Shown piece after piece: positions 44,216-55,320 of a stretch of 64,000 nt of DNA. The notes beneath the pieces were generated by a model. The model was given only the letters and a program-made list of their open reading frames with translations. It searched no databases and was not told the DNA's origin. Each line of letters starts with the position of its first letter. Position 1 is the stretch's first letter. The stretch lies in assembly GCA_026826555.1 (NCBI GenBank), contig JAKSZT010053764.1, forward strand, positions 14,094,543 to 14,158,542, in the 5' to 3' direction. This stretch comes from Tolypeutes matacus (taxonomy: Eukaryota; Chordata; Mammalia; Cingulata; Chlamyphoridae). A program made the position numbers and the translations under genes.

Positions 44216-44344
44216 TATGATTGGTTTTGATAGATTGTTACAGGAATGGTTCTCATTTGGTTTTGCTTCCCTATATGCATGCCCTTGGGTAGTTAACTTC
44301 CACACTGACTCTGAGCTTGGCCAGTGGGACAATAATATGACATA

Positions 44345-44700
44345 GCAAAGGCTTGAAAAGTACTTGAGCATTGGGGATTCCCCTATTTTGATGCTCCTGG
44401 GAATCTTGAGAATGCCACTATGTGAATAAGCCCAAACTAGCCTGCTGGAGACATGTGGTACAGTCATTCCATCACCTTAACCAACAACAGTACCAATGGA
44501 CAGGCAGCACAAATCACCAGATAGAGGCCATTGTAGACCAACTGGCCCCAGATGACCCTCCAGCTGAATGCAGCCACGTAAGTCAGTACAGATGAGACCA
44601 GAGAAAGAACTATTTAGCTGTCCCCAAACCAAATTGTCAAACCTTTGAACCATAAGCTAATAATCATTTTTAAGCCACTGAAGCATAGACAACAAAGCCT
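44345..44700 (+). mobile_element. MLT1C/D-like LTR
   Basis: Recognisable order: 'cttgagcattggggattccc', 'gaataagcccaaactagcct', 'gaccctccagctgaatgcag', 'catttttaagccactgaa'. A typical worn MaLR LTR. Confidence 0.7.
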
Positions 44701-44870
44701 AATTGATAAATTGAGGCTTATAATATCAATATCCTAATCTGACCGACAAAGAAAACTGAGACTTAGAAAAATATAGTGATTGCCCAAGGCCACATATCTA
44801 TTAAGGACTGCATTTGGGTTTCAAGCCCAAGTCTTTCTGACTGCAAAGTCCATGCTTTTGACAGCAACCC
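44700..44870 (-). repeat. MIR remnant
   Basis: Antisense MIR: 'gaaaactgagacttagaa', 'gattgcccaaggccacata', 'tttctgactgcaaagtcca'. Confidence 0.8.
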
Positions 44871-45110
44871 CAAACAATATTTTATGAATAAACCTCTGAT
44901 TTTAAAAGACCAGACATGTACTCTCAAATACCTTAACTATCTCTCTTAATAATGCACTGTAAAATTTTCAACTTCTTTGATCCAGGTACCACCTCTTAAG
45001 GATAAACGTTTTTGTAAGTTATTGATCCAGTATGAAATGTAGCACTTGCTGTGGTTGTTTTCTCTTTCTGTCCTGAATTTACATTTTTCAAACTTTTGGG
45101 GTTGGCCCAG

Positions 45111-45472
45111 TGTGATAGTTAGGCTAATGTGTCAACTCGGCCAGGTAATTGTGTCCAGGTGTTTGGTCCAGCAAGCACTGGGCTAATTGTAATACAAGAA
45201 CATTTATGGACTTCAATCACCAGTGAGTTTACTGTATGGATGTCTAATTACATCTGCATCAATCAGGGAGATTGCATCAGCAATGGGTGACGCTTTTATC
45301 CAATCAGCTGGATGCCTTAAAAGGAGAAATGATTTCAACATTCAGAGAGAATTTTCCCAGATCGTCTTTGGACAGCCAGCTTGTTCCAGAAACTCAAGGA
45401 CCTTTCATCGGACTTTCATCGGAGCCCCTGGTTTGCAGCCTGCCTGCGGAACCTGGACTTGTGCATCCCCAT
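45111..45472 (+). mobile_element. LTR family B, 5' part (3'-truncated)
   Basis: Starts with TG (tgtgatagttaggctaatg) and runs through the text shared with 1-160. It stops at 'gtgcatcccca', where the first copy continues for another 90 bp. Together the two copies outline a family of roughly 420-450 bp. ERVL/MaLR class inferred from the ends. Confidence 0.65.
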
Positions 45473-45548
45473 CTAGTACAGTGCCTGGTACAGAGCAGGT
45501 GCTTAATTAATATTGGGTGAATGAATGAATAAAAGAATCAATCAATCC
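45473..45548 (+). repeat. Old LINE 3' terminus
   Basis: 'agtacagtgcctggtacaga', 'ggtgcttaattaatattggg' and GAATGAAT repeats form an L2/L1M terminus with no preceding body. The LTR joins it directly. Confidence 0.65.
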
Positions 45549-45639
45549 GAAATAAAACTTCTCAACCCAGTTCTTTAGCTTTATCTTAAATCATTTCTCT
45601 TCTCCTACCCTCTATTTCAAACAAGTTGAATGAGTTCTC

Positions 45640-46105
45640 TGTATAGGCTTTCCTGCCTGTGGAAGAGATGGGCCAGCTATACATTCAACACATTTTCTCT
45701 TCTTCCTGGGCACACATTTTTCTTCTCACTTGACTACATTTTCCAGTTTCCCATATAGTTAGGTGTGGCCATGTGACTAAGTTCTAGTTCATGGAATATA
45801 AGTAGAAGTGATTTGTTCCACTTCCAGGCCTTGCCAATAAAAACCTCCCAAGTATTTCCTCTCCATGCTCTTTCTGCTTTTAAGAGCTTAATGCAGATGA
45901 GCACAATGACCTTGGAAGCAATGTGTTAAAGATGGAAAGAACCTGGTCCATCAATCACTACTTGCCAGAAAGTCACCTATTGAACAGGAATGTCCATTTT
46001 GGTCGTTATGGGGGCAAGAATTAAACTTCTATTGTGTTAAGTCACTGTGATTTTAGAATTTCTCTGTTATTACCAGAAAACTTTACCTTAACTAATATAC
46101 CGTCC
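45640..46105 (+). repeat. Ancient LTR remnant (MaLR/ERVL-like)
   Basis: 'gtgtggccatgtgactaagt', 'cttccaggccttgccaataa', 'gaccttggaagcaatgtgtt' and 'aaacttctattgtgttaagt' are characteristic of an old placental LTR. It is the better kept relative of 33870-34320. Confidence 0.65.
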
Positions 46106-46460
46106 TTGCACCATTGCTCTCTATGGTCCTCTACATCATATGCCCTCATCTCTAATGTGTGCAAGTCTGATTGTGCTCATCCTCTGAAATGCAACTTTAT
46201 CCATTATGCCCTCCCTGATCCCTCCACTTGGCTCTTGGCTCTGAAAGGCTCTAATGCTTTACCTATACATCTCTTAGACACATGCCATGATCTGCTTGCA
46301 TTACTGATATTTAAATTATTATCTAAACTTAAATACACTAAAGTTCATACAATTTTATCACATGATTTTGGCCTTACTCATTTCTATTTCCTCCACAGCA
46401 TCCAATGTAGAGTCTTACACTGAGCAGACACAGAACATTTCATCAAATAAATATCTCTGC
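46106..46460 (+). repeat. Possible L2-like LINE remnant
   Basis: A faint L2 3' order ('tgccctccctgatccctcc', 'atttcctccacagcatccaa', 'catcaaataaatatc'). Weak. Confidence 0.4.
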
Positions 46461-47465
46461 TCTCTATACTCATCATGATGCTTTGTCCATAAGTATACCC
46501 AGCTTTATTTTTCTAGGCAGGAATACTGATTTTTTTTTTATGTTTTATTTTATTTTTATTCTGCCCTCTTTTTGTTGCCTTTTCTTCTCCTTGGGCATTT
46601 TTTCCCTTGCCATTCTCTAACCTCTTTCCAGTGCCATTAGGTCTCTCTTAAGTGCCCATGATCAGAATGACCCCATTCCCATTATTCCAGATGCAGTTCT
46701 CCCAGTAATTAATTGGGCAACACCAACCACTGAGGTTTTGATGGGTCTTTATGGGAGATAATACAGTTGTTGCATCTTTCTCCCTCTCTGTCATTTTGGA
46801 AAAAGTTAAGTCATCTATTTTTGGTTGATGAAGTATAAATTAAGAGTTTTGTAGAACAGAGTATCTTTTGAGGGTTGTCTTTATCTACTTTGTTTGCAGA
46901 GCATTGAATGTTCTGAGAAAGAGGAAGGTTTAAATTCCTCTAGGTCATTTAATTTTTTTCTTTTTTGCCTTTTTAATTCCTTAAATGGAAATGAATGTAG
47001 GATAGTTTGTGCCTAGTAGAAACTAGGTTTTGGTTTTTAACCATCTATACATTTAAGCCTTGAAAAGGCTTTCTGATTTTAGGTCATGTAAAAAAAAATG
47101 AGAAGAATGAATTCATTTTTCCTATACAACATAAAAATCCTGTAGAAAATTTGAATTTTGATGTGAAACCTACAGGGTTTGTTTCACTTTTATATGCTTT
47201 CCTTTTATCTAAGGCCCTAATCACACCCGACCAGAGACAGGGTCAGGGACACCATGGGATGGGAAATGTAGGCTCCACATAACTGTAAACAGGGCCATAA
47301 GGAACGATGGAATGGTGCAGCCAGACACAGTTAAAGAGAGGTGGCAAGCTGAGAAAGCGGTCAGTGACACAAGGTGGGCAATACACAGTGGCACTATTTG
47401 ATAAATGGAAAAGGAATGCAGAATACTGATTAGGAAATAGTTCCACAGTTATGGTAGTATGCACT
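46461..47465. other. Unassigned T-rich sequence
   Basis: T-rich runs (about 46530-46560) and no recognised family or exon. Confidence 0.35.
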
Positions 47466-47469
47466 ATAG

Positions 47470-47640
47470 TAAAAGCATTGCCACCAGGCCTGATTGTAAT
47501 CCTACCTCCACCACTTAATGACCAGTTCCATGACCTTGGCCAGTATTTTCATTTTTCTAGACCTCCATATTCCAAGGCATGAGGTTGGCTGATCCTCAAG
47601 GTCCTTCCTGGTTTCCAACTTATCTGATTCTCTATTTTTT
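47470..47640 (+). repeat. MIR remnant
   Basis: Sense MIR: 'gattgtaatcctacctccac', 'cacttaatgaccagttccat', 'ttttctagacctcca'. Confidence 0.7.
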
Positions 47641-48252
47641 TACTTCAAAGACCTTTTCTACCCTAATTTACATTTTTCAGTTTCTGTCTATCCCAGGTAC
47701 AGAACATATGCAGTACATAGCTTAGCTCTTCCAGCTCCCAGAATTCACCACTAAATAGAAGAAGCCTGTTTAGGTGTCAGGAAGCAATGAAGACCTATTG
47801 CGTAAAGTGGCCTAAGTTGGAATGATCTGGGAAGTATGGGATTTTTAGATGACTCAACTGGACTTTTGTGAATTGAAACCTCAAAGCACCTTAGGGCAGG
47901 CTAGGTATTAAAAATTCAAAAAGGATAATACTCCTATGTGAGACTCTGAATTATAATTTATTATTTTCAGTAGTCACATCTCAGAACCAGCTCAATTTGA
48001 TGTTTATATTTGTAAGAGAAGCACATTTGAGGTCAGAATGGCACCAGGAGAGGTTGGCTGCCAATTACTCTAGAGCAGGTTTCACCTGATAGAATTTTCC
48101 TGGTTCATTTACCATGGTCTAGAGTAACGCCTGATGCCTTAAAGACTCAGAAACATAATTTGGCAAAAACCCTAATGTATCTCCAAGTCTTTAAGTGGAT
48201 ATTAACCAGGTTCCCAGAGATTACTACATGAATCTGGATGCCAATTTTATTA
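47641..48252. other. Unassigned sequence
   Basis: No repeat or exon recognised. Confidence 0.35.
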
Positions 48253-48260
48253 GTTTATAG

Positions 48261-48452
48261 CCGGGTTTCTTAACAAGAGGTTCATGAGCTTGAATTGAAA
48301 TTTAAAAAAAACATTCTTGTGGGGACTTGTTGGTGCAGGTGTGCTATATTTATTAAACAATACACAGTATAGTGTAGAGTCAGTAAGGGGTCCGTGGTTT
48401 TCACCTGACTGGCAAAGGGGTCTGTGGAACAAAAAAAGGTTAAGAACCCCTG
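48261..48452 (-). mobile_element. Short non-autonomous hAT-type DNA transposon, copy 2
   Basis: 192 bp, the inverse of the copy at 19036-19228 over its whole length. GTTTATAG flanks it perfectly (48253-48260, 48453-48460). Its right end ggttaagaacccctg keeps the terminal sequence best. No open frame of note. Confidence 0.85.
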
Positions 48453-48460
48453 GTTTATAG

Positions 48461-49040
48461 GAACATGTATATTCTGGCCACATGGATAGCATGACCGGTA
48501 CAATATTTCCCATCAAATTATAAGTTGAATTTGCTTGGTGAGCAAAGAACCATTAAAAAAGAGCAAATTTAAGAGTAGTTCATCTACTAAAAACCTTGAG
48601 AAGCTCTTTTCTGATACAACGATAACCCGGTCATTGGGAATGTAATAAATGTTCCTTGATACTAACAGATCCAATACTTCTGGCTTTGACTATTTATGAA
48701 TGATCCCAAGGACCTATACATGGCTGGTGAACAGAAGCACAAAAGCAAGGCACTCCAGCTCTGTTTTCCCAAATGTGATGTTCACATCATTTATGGTATA
48801 CAGGCTAATTGTAGGAGATAAAATCTATGGACGTGGTAGTGGTGTATGTAAGTTAACCAGGTTAGGATTTAAATTATGCTGCATTTAAATCATAAGTATA
48901 GCATTTCAGCTGATAGGAAGCAAAATGATTGAAAGAAGGATGTTTGCAGGGGAAGGGAAGATGGGCCAAAGGTGGAGGTGAAATCTGGAGGGGTGAACTT
49001 GGGGAGGGATAGGTCCTTGGGTCAGGAAAGGAGCCTTTTT
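48461..49040. other. Unassigned sequence
   Basis: No repeat or exon recognised. Confidence 0.35.
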
Positions 49041-49044
49041 GGAA

Positions 49045-49186
49045 CAGTGCTCCTGAGTTACCCGAGGACCTTGTTAAAATGCATATGCTGATTCAATAGG
49101 TCTGGGGTGGAAGGGTTGAGGCTCTATGTTTCTAACTAGCTCCCAAGTGATGCTACTCTTGTCTAGGAACCAAAACTTGGGTAGCA
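49045..49186 (+). mobile_element. MER5-type hAT-Charlie remnant
   Basis: 'gattcaataggtctggggtgg', 'tttctaactagctcccaagt' and 'gatgctact' are typical MER5-group text. Ends are worn, and the flanking duplication is not found. Confidence 0.75.
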
Positions 49187-50710
49187 AGAAAGGTTTAAAA
49201 TCTCTTTATTCCATCAGAATGGAGATAGCTTCCAGGTGAACTGGAGGTGAAGAATTGTATGATATTTATTTTTACAGTTATATTCTATTTATGAAAGTAA
49301 CAATAGATTTATGCCCATGGTAGTGATATTGCTATATTTTTATCTAAACCTATTTTCTTAAAGAAGTGAGTTGTTTTCAAGATATATATTAAGTAAATAA
49401 TTAGTACAGTCATATATTACAATGGCAAAAGAAATCGTGGCAGAGGTACACAATTGACATATAAAAAATACACACTTAGTGAAGCTACACCCTTTGTTCA
49501 GATCATGAGGCTTTATTCCCATTTTAATACAAGATCTCACTTAAACTTTACAACAATGTTGTAAAGTTGGCACTTTAAAATTTCCATTTTAGAGATAATT
49601 AAATTGATAGAATTCTGTGGTACTGGGGGATTTGCAAAAGTCTCATCATACTTGACATACATTTGCTGAGGCACCCTCACCCCAGTCCTTCCTGAATACT
49701 GCTGGATTTGAGCATGCTCCTGCCTGCACATCTGTCTTTAAACAACCCCTTTGGTCTTAAGTCATCCACCCTTCAGTTGTGTTAATACTCTCTGTAAGAA
49801 TACTCCTTCCATTTTGGAAGCCATTCTACATCTTCAGGGTGATTTCCTACATCTTAGTCTTTATTCATTAAGCTTTGAGTTTATCATTAAGAACTTAATT
49901 CACATTCTTATTTTCAATTTCTTTTGGGGCAATTCACCGTGTCTTCCATGTACTGGATATTTTGGATCCAACTAAATCAGTGCATTTCTAACATAGATTA
50001 GTGATGGCAGAACTCCAGGAAAACAGTAGCACTTGCAGTTCTCTCAGTGAATAATAATAACCTATCACGATGATATCCATTGTAATGACCACTTTATGCT
50101 TTCTCTTTGTAATAAGACCTTGTTACTGAGCTGAGACTTTGTACGTAATAAGAGAAGATTGGCCCTTAAAAATTGAAGTCATCAATAAGTTTGATCTTAT
50201 GGTCTTGGAAACCTTGAGATGTCTTAGTTTAATTGGGAAAGAAATGCTGCTGACATAAATCCAAACAAACTTACCAAGAGGCAAAATCATTAAAATAACC
50301 CAAGTGCTTAGATCCACAAACAAAAAGAATCTGGGGACAAATAATTCTGCACTAAAGGATAATAAACAATTGAGAGAACTTACAAAAACAGTGATGGCAG
50401 AAACAACTTGTCCAAAAGATAGAATCGGCAAGTGAGCTTATTAAAGAAGGAAAAACAATGAAGAAATCAACTGCAAAACAAGAAACAAAGATTGAAATAA
50501 AGATAAAAATAAAAGTGGTCATTTTCTTTTTCTCAAGTGTCTTTATTAATCTTTCTTGTTTTTGTGTATAGAATCTGCATTACAGCTGAATTTCAGATTA
50601 CATTTCTGAGATTAACAAAATGACATATAGCTTTCTGGGCAAGTCCCTTTATCCACAGGACTTATCAAATAAAAGTGAACAGGATGGTAGCAGTAATGGA
50701 AAGGATATTT
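49187..50710. other. AT-rich sequence with a weak MIR-like piece and a palindrome
   Basis: A faint antisense MIR at about 49520-49640 ('ccattttagagataatta'). It contains a perfect 12-bp inverted repeat at 49544-49568 (see findings). The remainder has no recognised family. Confidence 0.4.
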
Positions 50711-50714
50711 AACC

Positions 50715-50860
50715 AGGTGCCCAGGAAACTGGATTCTAATACCAATTTTGCCACTAACTGTGTTAAAATGGATGAGTCATATAACCATCTGAGGACCTTG
50801 ATTTCTTAACTGAAAAACCATGATATTAAACCAGATGACATTCTTGCAGCTCTATATTAC
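50715..50860 (+). repeat. MIR remnant
   Basis: Sense MIR: 'aaactggattctaatacca', 'attttgccactaactgtg', 'gagtcatataaccatctg'. Confidence 0.8.
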
Positions 50861-50940
50861 TTAAATTTTATGCCTTACCTACTTCAGGGCTAGAACAGAT
50901 GCTCTCTTGAGGTCTATTCCTTTAACAGAGTTCTGAGGGT

Positions 50941-51040
50941 GTTTTTGTTGCTGTTGTTTTTAGGAGGTACCGGGGATTGAATCCGGGACCTTGTACATGG
51001 GAAGCAGGTGCTCAACCACTTGAGCTACATTCACTCCCCT
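50941..51040 (-). mobile_element. tRNA-derived SINE (short DAS-like form)
   Basis: On the minus strand: 'ggggagtgaatgtagctca', 'gttgagcacctgcttccca', box B ggattcaatcc (50974-50984), 'ggtacctcc' and an A-rich tail with CAA interruptions. It is the same family as 11299-11392 and 14765-14867. Confidence 0.85.
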
Positions 51041-51764
51041 GAGTTTTAATTACATACAGACACACAAATTCCAAAACTATGTTTACCCTTATAACATATT
51101 ATTTGCTTATTATGTCTTGGCTAATATTTATTGACAATCAAGAATTAGTTGATGGAAAAAATTAGTTGATGGTTCTTGCCTTGGCTATATCAGAGTGCCC
51201 TTCAGACTCCAAGGCGAGGCTGATGACTTTTTCTTTAGGACACTATTATGAACATATCATCACTGTCTATACTTTTACATAGAAAGGAGAGATGTTAAAG
51301 AGGCAGACCAGCTACCCTCTGACGGGATCATTCATTTTGTGGTACAGAGGCTCAGTTTTAACCGCCAGACATTTTCAGGATCTCGGGACCGAATCATGCT
51401 AATCAAATAACAAGGGGCTTACTCTCAATGAGAAATTATTAACTCAATGATGAAGACTCAACTGTCAATAACTCCCAAATATTGAGAGTAGCTGCTCAGT
51501 GTATTCACTGACCTATGAGAAAACGTTCAAATCCTTTGAGACTGTGGTGTAGATGGCTTCGAGGCAGAGTCAAGCGAGTTAGATGATTTTAAGTCCTTTT
51601 AGATTTGAATGCCTGACACAATTTAGGTAGGCTAAAGGTTAAGTGGACACTCACACTAACTAGACAGGGTGCTCTTCTTTTGACAGGGGTGGAGACACAG
51701 AGACTTCAGCTTCTTCTCCATTTCCCCTTTTTCTAGTTTCCATGAAGACCATCACCTGTTAGTT
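51041..51764. other. Unassigned sequence
   Basis: No repeat or exon recognised. Confidence 0.35.
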
Positions 51765-52086
51765 ATGATTTTTGTTTGCTTACTAAAGCAAATACCATGT
51801 AGTACATTGGCTTAAACAATGGGAAATTATTGGCTTACAGTTTTGAGGCCAGGAGAAGTCCAAATCAAGGCATCATCAAGGAGATGTCAACTTGCTTTAG
51901 CTTGTGGCTGCTCCCTCTGTGGCTTTTCTCTGTGTGACTTTCCCTGTAAGGCCTTCAGTAATAGGATTAAGACCCATCCTGGGCCACAGCTTATCTGAAG
52001 ATTCTATTTACAGTGGTTTATATCCACAGGAATGGATGTAGTTTAAGAACATGTTTTTCTGGGACACGTAACTCCAGACCATCACA
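51765..52086 (-). mobile_element. MaLR-type LTR (family A), internally shortened
   Basis: Antisense: 'ggcttaaacaatgggaaatt', 'ggattaagacccatcctg', 'aatggatgtagtttaagaac' and 'gaccatcaca'. The middle is shorter than in 60258-60548. Confidence 0.75.
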
Positions 52087-53027
52087 GTTACCATAGCATT
52101 GCCACCTCAAGCAGGCAAAGAGCAATTGTAATATTTAGGTTCGTTCTCTCTGAAGTACCAGCTCAGTACTGGAGACAACTTTTTGGCCATCCTAATTTTT
52201 GGAGTCTCCTCAACAAAACATATAAACCATCTGAGAGTGAGACATGTCTGCATGTGAAACATGTACCAGATCGTGCATGCCCATCCCCTGCTTAGGGGCT
52301 GACATTTTCCTGATTTTTCCCGTAAATTCTGAGTGTACTTCAGAGGAATTGCCTATGTACCTACCACAAGCCACGAGTAAATTGGACTAAAATTACTTGT
52401 TTATCTAGATTCTCAACCTCTAAAGAGTTGTGGAAGCAGACTTTGCAAAATCCTTCTAGTAATATGTGGTGATGAAAGCCCCAGAGGCATTTGGAAGAAT
52501 TTGAGTGGAAATTCTAAGTATCACACTCACTGCCAATACCGCCTGTGGAGATGCCATGGGGAAGCAGTTAACTTGCACTGGGTCCTAGCTTACATGGAGT
52601 ACTGACTGTGTGTGGGCACAAGGCCTGCCTCAAGGCAGCAGGAGCCATCCCCCAGGATCTATTTGTAAACTGCTTTCTTGATGTCTGTTGGCTGCTTTGC
52701 GAAAACCTCAAGGATTCTCCCAGCTGCCTAGAACCAAATGGCACTTAATTACTCTTGGGGATCTTTGGTTGGGCAATGAACTTAGTCTTTGATTCTGAAG
52801 GGTGGTTCTTCATCAGCACTGCTGAGCAGTATGAAGTTGCCTGGTGTTCAGAACTACCATTAACTAGCTCTCCCTTGCTGTCTGAAAAGGAACAGATGGG
52901 GCCATGGTGGAGAAAACCACAAACTAGGATGCCTACTTCCGGAATAAGGGCAGATTGTGTTGTCATCTATAGTCATCACAACAGCTGGGGGAAAAAAGGA
53001 TTAGAGTAGCCTCATTTCCTTTCCAGA
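52087..53027. other. Unassigned sequence
   Basis: No repeat family recognised. Overlapping frames at 52745-53009 on both strands have no domain. Confidence 0.35.
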
Positions 53028-53029
53028 AG

Positions 53030-53072
53030 TGTTTTTTTTTTTTGTTTTGTTTTGTTTTGTTTTTCTTTTTTC
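53030..53072. repeat. T-rich / (TTTTG)n low-complexity tract
   Basis: A T run followed by four TTTTG units. It immediately precedes the start of the antisense L1 and may represent its tail. Confidence 0.85.
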
Positions 53073-53074
53073 TC

Positions 53075-54395
53075 AAGCATTTTTTTTTCAATTTTATTGA
53101 TACACATTAATAAAGCATAAATCCACCCAAAGAGTATAATCAAAGATATTTGGTGTAATCACGTTTGTGCATTCATCACCCCCATCACTCCCAGAGCACT
53201 TCCATTATTACAATAATAATAATAATAAACAAAAAACAAATAAACAAAACTCATCACCTCCCAATCTCACTATGCCTCACCTAGCATACATAGCTGTTAT
53301 TCTTTTTCCTTCTCTCTAGTATATTTATATTTATATATTGTAAAAACAGTCTTATATATGCAATATCACCCACATTTGTGTTTTACATGAGCTTTTACTA
53401 TCCTACACAGTCCCATGTTACAGTTTTTAGCTTTCTAGTAAAATACATGACCTGAGACTTTCCTTTTCAACCACTGTCATACCCATTCAATAGCACTGCT
53501 AGTTACAAACACCATGATATACTTTAAACATTTATTCATTTCCAAAGATTTACAACCTTTTTACCAATTCTGTACAGAATAACCCTCAGCTTTCCATTCT
53601 CTACCCTCTTTCTATTTTCTGGTGACCTGTATTCTAATTATTAACTCCATGGGTTTACACAGTATATTTAATTCATAAAAGCACAATCATACAGTATTTG
53701 TCCTTTTGTATCTGGCTTGCTTCATGCAACATAATGTCTCCAGGTTCATTCATGTTGTCATATGCTTCATGACTTCATTTCTTCTTACTGCTGCATAATA
53801 TTCCATCGTGTGTATATACCACAATTTGTTTATTCATTCATCAGTTGAGGGCAACTGGGTTGTTTCCAACTTTTGGCAATCGTGAATAATGCTGCTATGA
53901 ACATTAGTGTGCAGATGTCTGATCATGTCCCTGCTCTCAGTTCTTCTGGGTATATACCTAGTAATGGTATTGCCAGATCCCATGGCAAGTCTATATCCAA
54001 CTTCCTTAGGAACGGCCAAACAAGTCCTCCACAGTGGCTGTACCATTCTACATTCCCACCAACATTGAATAAGCATTCCTATCGCTCCACATCTTCTCCA
54101 ACATTTACAGTTTTCTGACATTTTAATAGGCGCCAATCAAATAGGTATGAAATGACATCTTATTGTAGTCTTGATTTGCATTTTCCTAATCGCTAGTGAT
54201 ATTGAACATTTTTCATGTGTTTCTTTGCCATTCGTATTTCTCCTTTGGACAATTGTCTTTTTTAATTGGGTAGTTTGTCTTTTTATTGTTGAGTTGTATG
54301 ATATCTTTGTATATAATGGATATTAAGCCCTTATCAGATATGTGATTGCCAAATATTTTCTCCCATTGAGTTGGCTGCTTTTCACCCTACAAGAA
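53075..54395 (-). mobile_element. L1M-type LINE 3' region, antisense
   Basis: Characteristic antisense L1M text runs through the block: 'caattttattgatacaca', 'gtgcattcatcacccccatc', 'ataatattccatcgtgtgta', 'gggttgtttccaacttttgg', 'ctccacatcttctccaacat' and 'gtcttgatttgcattttcct'. No ORF2 frame is open. The T-rich tract at 53030-53072 would be the complement of its poly(A) tail, so the element is 5'-truncated. Confidence 0.85.
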
Positions 54396-54639
54396 TCGTT
54401 TTTTGTAGCAACCTATTTGGAACTGAACATGAATCTGCTGACTTCTTCAGTCAGAGAAGACATTCTTTTCCCCTCTCCAGACACATCTCCCATTACTTTT
54501 CCCCCCAGTCTTGTTCATCTGACTTTATCGTACTGTTAAAATTGCCTGTAGATATTGAGTATTCTCCTACCACAGGATCTTTGTACCGCAGTTGCCTCTC
54601 TCTGGATCCTCTCCCCAGATACCCTGTGAGCTGTTCCTT

Positions 54640-54945
54640 CACTACATTCAGGTTTTTGCTCAAGTGTGACCTCCTCAGGGAAGCCTTCACTGACCACCCC
54701 ATCTAAAATTTCATCCCCATTGCCACATCATTTCCCACCCCCCAGGCTATGCTTCTCTACCTGCCACTTATCACCTATAGATATCTTTTATTGTCTGTCT
54801 CTTCCAACTAGAATGTTAGTTTCATGGAAGCAGAAATTTTATCTGTTTTATTTCCTGCTGTATCCCAAGCACCTAGAACTGTACCTGGTACATAGTAAAC
54901 ATTCAGCAAATATTTGTTGAAAGAAACAATGAATGACTCTTACTT
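54640..54945 (+). mobile_element. L2 LINE 3' end
   Basis: Well kept order: 'ttgctcaagtgtgacctcct', 'agggaagccttcactgacca', 'tagaatgttagtttcatgga', 'acctggtacatagtaaacat' and 'aaatatttgttgaa'. Confidence 0.85.
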
Positions 54946-54964
54946 TCAGTTTCTAGCCTGGTAC

Positions 54965-55140
54965 AACTGTTCAGCAGCTCCCAAATCTCAGTCTTTATGA
55001 GGATCACCTGGAGAAACATAAATGAAATTACAGGGGTCTACTAAACAAGATATCAGAGGGAAGAATGTTCAGGATCTATTTGTAATAAGACTCCTGGTAT
55101 TTCTGAAATGCAGTCAAAACTGGGAACCAGTAGTTCAGCC
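54965..55140. repeat. Possible MER5-like remnant
   Basis: 'gctcccaaatctcagtcttt', 'gaggatcacctggagaaac' and 'aactgggaaccagtagttc' resemble diverged MER5 ends. Weak. Confidence 0.4.
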
Positions 55141-55159
55141 CATATTTTGTGATACATAG

Positions 55160-55320
55160 GAAAAACATAAGGTAGTGATTAACACATGGATATTGAGGTC
55201 AACCTGGGTTTAACTCCCAACTTTTCCATTTCCTTGCTTTTATATGTAAGTTACAAAAATCTTTCTGAGCTTTAATTTATCATACTTATTATGGGTATAA
55301 TGCTATTATATAATGCCAGA
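55160..55320 (+). repeat. MIR remnant
   Basis: Sense MIR: 'ggtagtgattaacacatgga', 'caacctgggtttaactccc', 'atctttctgagctttaattt'. Confidence 0.8.
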
